From Pohlia nutans (lineage: Eukaryota; Streptophyta; Bryopsida; Bryales; Mniaceae): a stretch of DNA of 64,000 nucleotides. This document shows, in pieces, positions 55,442 to 64,000 of the stretch; position 1 is the stretch's first letter; each line of letters opens with the position of its first letter. The stretch is taken from positions 30,719,811-30,783,810 of the forward strand of contig CM040085.1 in assembly GCA_022496805.1 (NCBI GenBank), in the 5' to 3' direction. The translations under genes and the position numbers were made by a program. The notes under the pieces are model-generated. The model had not been told where the DNA came from and did no database searches. It saw nothing but the letters and a program-made list of their open reading frames with translations.

Positions 55442-58400
55442 ATGAGAGAGGAGGAGGTGGGTTCGCGTTACCTGAGTCCGCTAGTGAAGCAGGATTTGGC
55501 CAAGCTCGACTCCGATGGGGAAAGCCGCCGACTCGCATTGAAGTCCCTCAAGCAATTCATTGAGCAACTGGATGCTACTTCGATGCCGAAGTTCCTGTCA
55601 CAGGTGGGCATCATGCACAAGTTTTTAAGTACATAATCAATGAGCTAGTGTATTTTTTGGAGAGCAATGGACTACCGGTACATGTGAAAGTCATATGTCC
55701 AGAAAGAGACAAGATAAAGAAATCGTAGATACGACATTCTTGTTAATGTTTTATATTTTGTGATTATGTTGTCCAAATAAAGTTGTTGATGGGGTTGTGC
55801 ATAAAGTTGATGATACGTCTTTGATATTATATGCATGTCAAAGTGTTCATGTGGTTGTGATACCAATTGTCGAGAGATTTCAATGCTAAGCCTCAGGAGT
55901 ATATATCTGACTTGGTTGAATATATCTGATTATGTAGATTGCTGAGTCCCGTGAATCCGGCGCATCACGATCGTATGCTATCTCCCTATATGAGGAAGTG
56001 GCGAGGGTACATAGGAAACTTATTAAGCCCCACCTTCCAAGGGTGATGTCTTCCGTCATTCGAGCGTTGGCTGCAAGTGGGAGTTCTCCGCAGCTGCAGC
56101 AAGCATTTGCCAAGGTTACGGCTGCCATGGCTCGCTACACTATTGACCCGACATTGTCCATCGAGGATGCCGAGGACATTATCCGGGCAGTTTGTGACCC
56201 TCTTACTGAAGCTCTTACAGGTAAATTTGTGAAATAAACACCTCTTTTTATGAAATGTGAACATTTATTTGAGCATAATCAGTGACAAATTGTATGTGGC
56301 ACTTACAGCATGCCCACCCTACCACTGAATTCTCTCATGAATTTGTGAAATTCAACATGCATATTCAGGGAGAGTGAGAGAGTCACTGAATATGAGCATG
56401 AGTATAGACACCTCAATAAGTCCCTTTATAACTAAGTTTAGGAAGGGCTCGATACCCTAGATTGATGGACAATAATGATTACCCATAGTGATTGTCATCG
56501 ATTATGCTCAAATAAATGTTCACATTTCATATATCAAGCACCGGCCATGATGAAATCTCATATGGAGATATCCACCAAAAAAAAGTGACGTTCAAGTAGA
56601 TCATGGGGTGGGATTGGTGTTGAGGTGAGATTGTTTATATCTAAGATCTGACATGTTTCTGTGCAGGAAAGTTAGAGCCTGTGGCAGCGGGAGCTGCTGC
56701 GTGCATCCATGCTCTGATCGAAACCGAGAACTGGAAGTATGCTTCCGAGGAAACAGTTCAGGCAGTGTGCCAGCGCATAACTGTAGCTTTAAGTGAGAAA
56801 TCAACACGTACAGTGATTCACTTGCAGCTTGCTTCTGCATTATCGTCGATGAATCCAGACACACTCAGCCTCTATGGTGCAGCATTGATGAGGATAGCCG
56901 AGGAGACTCTGAAAACTGCAGTGGACTCTTGGCAACATCGAAAGGCGGCTGTGAAGCTCCTGCAAGGGGTGCTTATAATACTTGATAAGGCGACGCTAGA
57001 AACTGAGGTGGACTTGGCAATTCATGTAAGTCTTACACCTAGTCATGGTGATCTATGAATGGAATATGTCATGGTGATCTCTGATATTCATGATATGTCA
57101 TGGTGATCTATGACTGGAATACTGTACATACACTGATGATAGCATTTTACTGATGTCGATCTTCAGGCCTTGGAGAGTTGCCGCCTTGATAAAATGCCGC
57201 TTGTGAGGGCAGCTGTGGGCGAAGCTCTATACGCAGCTAAAATGTTAGCTTCTGGTGACTCTGGCGTGCTGAGTAGTCCCTTGTGCAAGTCAATATGCAA
57301 GTCGATGGAGCAGCAGAATGCTTGGACCAAGAGGGACATGGAACCGAGCCGGAGTTCCTGGACTAATAAAGGGAACATGGAACATAGCCAGAGCTCCTGG
57401 ACTAAAGGATCTCACTCATTGAGTACTTCTCCAGTTCAGAAGCGAATTGTGAGTCCAACTTCCCAAGAGTCAAATCAACTGTCCTTTTCGCCTGCTTCAA
57501 CATCAACGACGGAGTCAATGCACAATAGCAGACATATCATTTCAACTCAGGCTGCAACACTGCGCAGCAATAGTCGAAGGTCGATACGAACACAGGCTCT
57601 CTATCCCATCCAGGGCTTCAATGCACCGTCATCTAGATGCAGCTCTCCTGGCACGCTTTCTCCTTCCGGTTCCATTTCTGATGATGGCGAATTCACTCCA
57701 CAAAAATGTGCGTACAAACCTATCTATCTCTTACTGTTGTCTTGAACTTTCAAGTTCGGTTTGGAACCCTCCTCCCACAGTCACTGCTCGATTTCTCTAC
57801 GGCATGTGTTTGGTATGTTTTTGCTGAGGGCTTTTGATGCTTTTTTCATTTTCAAAATGCCAATGTACTCAAGTAGAATAGGGCCATTTCACATGTACTT
57901 GTTCTGCCTCTGTGCATGTTGTAAACATTCTTCTTGCATTCAGGGATATTGGTATCTATATCGTGTGGTTAGAATAGCTGAATAAGTCGAACGAGCATAT
58001 GCCAACAATGATTTGTGTTATTGGACGTTATTGGGAAAACCGTAAATCATTGGCTCTTTTTACGAACATAAACTTCGTTTTGAATTGGATTCTATTGTGC
58101 TGCTTGGTCTTTGTAGTGGATGCGAAGGAGAATTTGCCGGTGAGGATTACGAATGCAAATGGGGCCCTTCCGAGTGAGGAAGTTCAAGGGCAGGTTCTTC
58201 ATGTTCAGACCAAGGCAACAAATTTGCGGGTGTCCATGCCTCTTACAGATGCTTATGATCCGCTAATCCCCAGCCTGGAACTGGACAAGTTTGAGGATGA
58301 CATTCATACCCCTGAATCGGAGGACCGCAATAATTTTGCTGAAAAGCTCACAGCAGATAGAGCAGTCCCACATGCCGATTGTATGATGTCCAGGCACATG

Positions 58401-60246
58401 ATGAGCCCTATGGTTTCGGCCATTTTGGATGAACTCACAGAGACAGCATCTAGCATACTGGCTGAGGATGATGCTGGACTGGCACTGCTAGATAGCCAAA
58501 TTGAGGAGGCCCGCAATTTGAAACCTAATTTTAGGAATGGAGTTCTCCCTCGATTACGGTTGGGAATCAACTTCGATAGTCCTGATCACCCACTATCCAG
58601 AAACAGTGGCTATGATGCTGATAACACAAACCAGAGCTTCTCGCGCCCGAAAGAGAATCGCCTGGATGTTCGGGATGCAAATGAATGCGTGGAGCGCGTT
58701 GAAACAAGAGACATGAAATTGGCTGCAACAGACACCATGGAGGATTCTGCACCTCAGGGGCGTCAAAGAAGTGACGAAGAATCAGTGCGAGTGAATGGTC
58801 CGCACGAACCAGAGAATATTGATCTGAAGCAGCACTACAATGCGTTAACACATCTTGACTTCAGTCCTGAGGTACGAGAACAACATAATTGAAACATGTA
58901 TGTTTTATTTCCTTAAATGTTTGGCTCAAATATCATATTTCTGTTATGTATTATTACTTAACTCTGTCCGGAAATAATTGTCCTAGTTTTGGCATTTTTT
59001 TTCCTAGTTTTTGTCCTATGTGTTTTACTTCAAATGTGTGCCCTGTCCACTTCAAACCGGGCGGACAAGTAGAGTGACACAAAAACTACATATTACCATT
59101 AGAGATATACCATTTTTCAAGTACTCAGACAGCCTTTTTTTGGCCAAAAATATGTTAAGTTGAACAATGCCAAAAACTAGGACAGTTATTTCCGGACAAT
59201 GGGAGTAGAAGGCATGTGCTGAGACAGTTTTTTGAGTGATGCTTCTTTTGATGGTGGCACTGCTGATTGCACAAATCGGACATAAGTGAAGAGATTGCAT
59301 CTCGGGACTACCGGTAAAGATCGAAGAAGGTCATGTAGTGAGTATCAGGGTCTTGTCCTGACGAATTTTCTTGTTCACTTAACTTTCACAGAAATCCCAG
59401 TCGCTCATCACCACAAAGGACTTCCTGCCCTTCGCTACACCAAAACGACTGATGCGGGCATTGCAATCGATGAACTCAGGCTCAAATCCTGATTCCAGAA
59501 GGGTCTCATTGAATGACGATGTGGCGCTTTGTCAGCATGATGCAGTCGTCCCGAGCGTTGTTGACATGGATATGGAGGCCTCAAGTGAAGCAGGTTGGAG
59601 TGTTCGCGACAACCCAATAGCATCAGATGAGTCGTTTCAAGCTGACACTTCTGATGAAGAGCTCGAAGACAGACTCAAGCTACCTTTTTCTGAGGACCAT
59701 GCCCAGCCAAATCAGAATAATTTCCTGTCCAAGGACCCTCAACGAGACATTCATATGCTCTCTCCTGTCCATTCATCTGAATCCATATTGACCAACTTCA
59801 CTCCAACGCAAGCTGCTCACAACTGCATCAAGTCTGATATTCTTGGCTCCACGTTATTCAATTCTGATGTTCACAGGTCTACATCAGGTGAAGGAGGACG
59901 TTCTTATAGTCCAGTTACAGATGGTGGCGCACACATTTTAGCAGATCCTGAGGATGAGATTGGAAAAGGTGGACTCCGTTGCAATTGCTTGGCAATGACT
60001 ACTGTGGACTCCTCTGTCAAGGGCTGTTACAGACAAGCATCACCAGAGCGAAATCATCCACAAAGTTGGTGGGATGGAGGGCGTTTCATGCTTTTGAGGT
60101 TGATGACGAGTAACTGGAAGAACAATTTCTGCTGGTATGGAGAGATCATTTTGGGTGGCACTTTGTGTATGGTTCTGACACTCCCTTTGGCCATGGCTCT
60201 TGCCAAGGCTCTGAATTCTACTCCCGAACATCTCGTTCCCACCTGA
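55442..60246 (+). CDS. SINE1: Plant KASH protein, SINE1/SINE2 type, six exons, 984 aa
   Basis: Coding exons: 55442-55603, 55938-56220, 56667-57025, 57167-57707, 58117-58871, 59392-60246. All introns are GT-AG with phase kept; ATG 55442 starts the first exon. Residues 1 to about 330 are helical ARM/HEAT-like repeats (LAKLDSDGESRRLALKSLKQ; RALAASGSSPQLQQAFAKV; HRKAAVKLLQGVLIIL), like the actin-binding ARM domain of SINE1 and akin to TORTIFOLIA1. The middle, about 330-930, is acidic, Ser-rich and probably disordered, with a conserved-looking TTKDFLPFATPKRLMRAL at about 707. One transmembrane helix at about 952-973 is followed by a tail of roughly ten residues ending LVPT. A tail-anchored helix with terminal xVPT is the plant KASH signature, which binds SUN proteins across the nuclear envelope. 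Arabidopsis SINE1/2 are, as I recall, under 600 residues, so this one is long. A TORTIFOLIA1-like reading fits the N-terminus but not the tail. Confidence 0.85.
56249..56531. mobile_element. MITE in intron 2 of the KASH gene
   Basis: TATGAAATGTGAACATTTAT at the left and its exact inverse at the right (the match continues through TTGAGCATAATC, about 32 bp) bound a 283-bp element. The terminal TA may be a Tc1/mariner-type duplication. It lies wholly inside the intron and leaves splicing signals intact. Confidence 0.85.
57040..57116. repeat. Short direct repeats in intron 3
   Basis: GTCATGGTGATCT recurs three times at intervals of about 25-35 bp, a small local amplification just after the exon 3 donor. 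Confidence 0.8.
58957..59205. mobile_element. Stowaway-like MITE in intron 5 of the KASH gene
   Basis: The ends share TGTCCGGAAATAA.TGTCCTAG in inverted orientation, continuing into a TTTTGGC match. TA flanks both sides (58955-58956 and 59206-59207). TIRs resembling CTCCC..GTCC.GAAATAA with TA duplications are typical of Stowaway elements. Confidence 0.85.
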
Positions 60247-60600
60247 AGAAATAACTCCAAACTGTCAATTCTTCTGTAAAATCTCACTGGTGTAACCGCT
60301 GGTTATGACGACTACACGGGCTGTAATTACGTAATTACTTTCAATTGATGTGCGAAACGCGTTTGCAAAGATGAAGGTATTCTCCGAACTTCATGATGAT
60401 TGTGGCTGCTTGCCTAAAACTCTTAGTTCTTGAATTGGAATGTTGGATGAGGTTGTTATGATTGTTGGGAGTGATCACTTGCTGAGCTTGGAATCTGCCA
60501 TATGTGAATCACTGAAGCTTCTGTAGCAGTGACATTCGTAACGAAGATATCTTTTGCTCAATATCTCATGACACTACTACGTACTGATAGACTTACAAAT
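60247..60600 (+). other. Probable 3' UTR of the KASH gene
   Basis: Mixed-composition sequence follows the stop with no further exon. The AT-rich spacer starts soon after. The poly(A) site is not identifiable. Confidence 0.4.
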
Positions 60601-61005
60601 AACGCATTAGATCTTCAGAATTTGAGCAATCGAAGAACTATGGATTACATACCCAACAAGCAGTAGGAACGGGAACTATGTTATGGGACATAATGTCAGC
60701 TTTAAATATGTCCTTTCCGATTTGCATTGTTTATTTATCACGGGTTCACAAAGAGGAAAAGAAAGTGATTGAAGGACATGCAAAGAGGAGAAGAAGATAA
60801 TAGTTTTGTGAATATTTTTTATTCTACATTCAAATAAAATAAAAAGTGTAATTAAATAGTGTGGGTTATGAAATAATTATATTTAAAATCTAAAGTAATG
60901 TAGATTTTCAATTACTGACACTTCATGTTCTTTCATTTCTTGTTGGTAGACTTTCATCATGATATGTTTCATTTTTTATGTAAAACAATGTGGGTGTATG
61001 TAGTA
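60601..61005. other. Spacer, no gene seen
   Basis: AT-rich; nothing defined. Confidence 0.4.
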
Positions 61006-61332
61006 GAGTTATCCGTAAAGTCGAGCAAAAAAAATTCACAAGAGGAAAGACAAGGGAGAATTGGTTTTTTAGCTTGAAAGGCAACGTAAATGAGTTTTGG
61101 CCCCTCTTTTTTCGACCAATCACAACGCACTTATGTTGTTAGAGAGATTCGAACCTTGAACCTCCCCATACTGCACTAGCATTCCCATGGTGGAATCTCT
61201 TGGTGTGCCAACACCAACCTCATGTTCTCCCAAACCAAGCGGTTTGGCTCCTTTTGACAGTTTGTGACAGAGATTTTTGTTTGAAGATGAAAATCACAAG
61301 GTAGTAGACAAGGCTACCCAATGTTGCCTTTA
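61006..61332 (-). mobile_element. GAGTTATC-TIR MITE with B-box, copy 3 (inverted)
   Basis: Reverse-complement copy of 3136-3481. The ends are GAGTTATCCGTAAAGTCGAG and TTTAAAGTTAACTC. The B-box GGTTCGAATCTCTC is intact on the minus strand at about 61140-61153. It shares the ACCATGGGAAT and CACAAACTGTCA blocks with copy 1, its closest relative of the two. Confidence 0.7.
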
Positions 61333-62602
61333 AAGTTAACTCAAATATTAAAATAGTTTAATTAATGTGGATTTTTGGATTTGGAAAGTTGTCTTAATAA
61401 AGTTGTTTTCAAATAATGTGTGTTGCTCACGATAATGTGGTCTATGTAGAATAAATGGTGTAGCTAATGAGACAATGATAACGACTACAATGTACCCTAT
61501 GAAAATGGTTCCAACCCTTTTAGGATCGAGTAGTTAACAAAAGAACACTATTAGGATTAGTTAATGAAAGAACCCTATGCCTATGATTCTGAACCCTATA
61601 ACTATTAGGATTAGTTAATAAAAACATTAACTAATGAAAAAAATGTAGAAAATGACATAGTTTTGGTACCCCATGACTATGGTTCTAGCTTTCTTTGGAT
61701 TAACTAATGAGAGAATGACATAATTTCTTTTATGCTTGAACCTAACATAATAAAATCTATTCTTTTGATTTGAATCTCGATTCTGTCTATTACTTTCTCT
61801 TGTTACCAAGGCAACTTTTCTTTTTCTTTTTGCCAATGGGAATTCATGTATTCATGTAATGATCTTTGAATGAAAATGGGGTTTCTACTCACTTATATCA
61901 TAAGGTTCTTTAGCAGTTGGGAGATCACACTACACCCTTCTCGATATGTGGATCTATAGTAGTTTTTTTTATAAAGAATCCGGAAACCATCAAGGTTCTA
62001 CATTATTCTTTTATAAAAAAATCAAAAAGTGTCAAGGAGTATGGGTTCAATGGACTATCATTGGCAAGAAGCAACCAACACAACCTTAGTTGAGCTTAAC
62101 TAATATGATAGAATCTCATATTCCAAAATCCCGTATGTGATTCCTTGACATAATATAGCAAGATTGGGAGGTATGGTTGATTGTCCTAAAACCACCAACT
62201 TAAACAATCTGGCCTATTTTTGGCAGTGCTAAATTCAAAAAATATATATGACCGCATTCAAAATAGGTTTTGATGAGGACTGCAAAAATTTGCAACATCT
62301 AATTCGCATTTGTCAATTTTATACAAAATTCCAAAGTGGAAAGTAACCTCTAACCCATACATCACATACCAATGTCCTAAGTTCACACTTTGTTGTTCCT
62401 AGATTCCACTCATGAGCTAACCCAAAACCACCACTATTTCTTCGCAATGCTTGGCATGCCATTGGTTTACTTGAATAGTGAAATTGGTGGTTTTGAGTCT
62501 CAACTGTGGTGGCCCCAAAAAAGCTCTACATGTCATAATTATTTAGGACATCCTACCTTAAAGGACTAAAGAACCTTATGATCGATCTACAACCTCCTAC
62601 TT
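61333..62602. other. Spacer, no gene seen
   Basis: AT-rich sequence with loose repeats of AGGATTAGTTAATGAAA (about 61553-61640) and a fragment of the 35.2-kb tandem unit at about 61862. No gene supported. Confidence 0.45.
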
Positions 62603-62745
62603 GAAAATTGCATAAGAAAGACATACATAATGATAAAAATTTGACCTAATTGAAAATTGCATCAGAAAGACATACATAATGATAAAAATTGGACCTAATT
62701 GAAAATTGCAAGTCATACAAAATGATAATTTTTTTTGACCTGAAC
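62603..62745. repeat. 49-bp tandem repeat, three copies
   Basis: TTGAAAATTGCAT.AGAAAGA followed by CATACATAATGATAAAAATT.GACCTAA occurs twice almost exactly and a third time degraded. It is related to part of the unit at 35221-35670. Confidence 0.9.
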
Positions 62746-63460
62746 TGATTTAGCTCTTGTAACCAAAGCTCTATACACCTTCCAAAATCACTCTTCATAC
62801 AATAAACTAATGCAAATAGTATCAGTAGCCCAATCCCTAATAGAACAAAACTCTGTACATTTGCATTAAACTTTAGTGTCAAAAAACAGTAAAAAAAACA
62901 CCTGTTTTTTGGGCAGTGATGATAGCAGAATGCCTGTAATCATAAAAAGGTAACCTCAAAACATGTCCTGCTATTGTTGTAGCTGCAGCTCATCATTTAC
63001 ATCACTGTGCGTAATTCGCACAGTAGTTGATCAATGTATTCCTAACCCACAAACAAATCACCAACATCTACCAAAATTGGCTCCTCAGGGAGAAAGAATT
63101 TCAATAAAATCTACTAATCCCTTATCACTTATCCCTTCGTACTCACTATCATACTTTCACTATCATACTTCGCTATGTCACAAAAAGTCACATACAAATG
63201 TGATAAGAGAGAGATTTGAAAAAAAAACAAAGGTTTTGAGAACACCATCTTAAACACTTGCAACCCTTATTTAATAAGGGTATCAAAGTGTAAGAATAGT
63301 ACTAATGTTGCTTATACTAGAATTTGGATCCTTCAAAATCACGCCGGGCTCAAAAGAGAATATTGCAATGCATCTCCAAGTTTCACTACCAAGCCTCCGT
63401 TGATAATCATGTGCATGTTGCTTGAGCACGTGAAAGAGCTCTAAAGTCATAATCACCATA
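62746..63460. other. Spacer, no gene seen
   Basis: The frame at 62963-63253 begins with ATG but has no domain and a low-complexity, AT-biased composition. I do not call it. Confidence 0.4.
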
Positions 63461-64000
63461 GATTAGAATTGCATCCATAGCTAAAATCTAGTTACACCTT
63501 GCATAGAATGAAGATATTCATCATGAACATGTACACCATCTGAACATCAAGCCTAGTACCAGTATTGATTTAGGGTGCACCCATGTTGAGCACTATAAAA
63601 ATTCATAACTTATTCTTATGGTGTTCAAATAATGCATTGAAACCCTCCTTCATTTCTCAATACAATTCAATTAGAATCAATTTGAACTAACAATACTAAT
63701 TGATTAGAATTACATCCAGAGCTAAAATCTAGTTACATCTTACATAGAATGAAGATATTCATTATGAACATGTACACCATCTGAACATCCGGCCCAGTGT
63801 CAAGCTATGTCTATTCATGACTTTGAAAACTCATAACTTATTCATACGGTGTCCAAATAATGCATAGTAAAGTGCCTTGAGGTCCTCTTTCATTTGCCAG
63901 TACAATTCAATTAAAATAAATTTGAACAAAAAGAACTGGTTACAATTGCATCTCTAGTTACCGTTGGGATCCTCTTACAATTCAATTAAAATAAATTTGA
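63461..64000. repeat. Tandem array of about 250-bp unit, runs off the right edge
   Basis: Units begin GATTAGAATTGCATCCATAG at 63461 and GATTAGAATTACATCCAGAG at 63712. A shortened third starts at about 63938. They share AATCTAGTTACA, ATGAAGATATTCAT.ATGAAC, ATGTACACCATCTGAACATC and CAATACAATTCAATTA. The array may continue beyond the window. Confidence 0.85.

Noticed and set aside
57999..58116. N-terminal extension of the exon at 58117 with a hydrophobic stretch
   Set aside because: It is intron 4 of the KASH gene. The acceptor TTTGTAG at 58116 joins in phase to the donor at 57708.
1..64000. CRISPR arrays, rRNA genes, bacterial-type operons
   Set aside because: No regularly spaced identical repeats with unique spacers and no rRNA-like blocks. 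Introns and transposon types are those of a plant nucleus.

Overview
The window is nuclear DNA of a land plant. It holds two intact multi-exon plant genes with GT-AG introns of about 100-550 bp, a possible third single-exon gene, and a dense set of plant-type transposable elements. Two real genes in 64 kb, AT-rich spacers and many small inverted-repeat elements suggest a repeat-rich genome. The divergent SPL protein and an unusually long SINE protein would fit a non-seed plant (moss, liverwort, hornwort, lycophyte or fern), but the sequence alone does not settle this.

Layout. 1-6.0 kb is intergenic, with small TIR elements (one nested in another) and a long TA microsatellite. 6.05-15.6 kb is a 13-exon SPL1/12/14-class transcription factor gene (+), read in phase as 1201 codons from ATG 8529 to TGA 14936. 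15.6-19.9 kb is mostly featureless. 19.9-24.5 kb and 30.4-34.1 kb are two copies of one segmental duplication. Each carries a minus-strand gene for an unrecognised multi-pass membrane protein. Copy A (22908-24014) is open for 368 codons. Copy B (31508-33534) is broken by a frameshift and two TIR-element insertions. A 2.6 kb TIR element carrying four spliced-gene exons of VPS53 ends exactly at the stop codon of copy A. Between the copies lie a second probable gene-capturing element, a TTAA-flanked element, and a decayed Tc1-type transposase, which is uncommon in plants. 34.1-38.3 kb is packed with CACTA-type MITEs, tandem repeats and dispersed repeats.

38.3-50.6 kb is one Ty3/gypsy LTR retrotransposon (LTRs about 350 bp, roughly 8 differences between them by eye) carrying gag, protease, RT, RNase H and integrase. 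It is disabled by stop codons and frameshifts and by four insertions: two related TIR elements, a 333 bp CACTA MITE in gag, and a 3.8 kb CACTA element in the integrase zinc finger. A second 2.2 kb CACTA element, carrying an MTR4-like exon, sits inside the 3.8 kb one. The retrotransposon ends look like those of a reopened two-LTR circle.

50.6-54 kb is spacer with TTAA-type elements. 54-60.6 kb is a six-exon plant KASH-protein gene (SINE1/SINE2 type, +, 984 residues): an N-terminal ARM/HEAT region, a C-terminal transmembrane helix and a terminal LVPT. 60.6-64 kb is spacer with a third copy of the GAGTTATC-TIR element and a tandem array that runs off the right edge. The two intact genes (gene regulation; nuclear envelope/cytoskeleton) have no evident functional link. 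The main story of the window is nested transposition and capture of gene exons.
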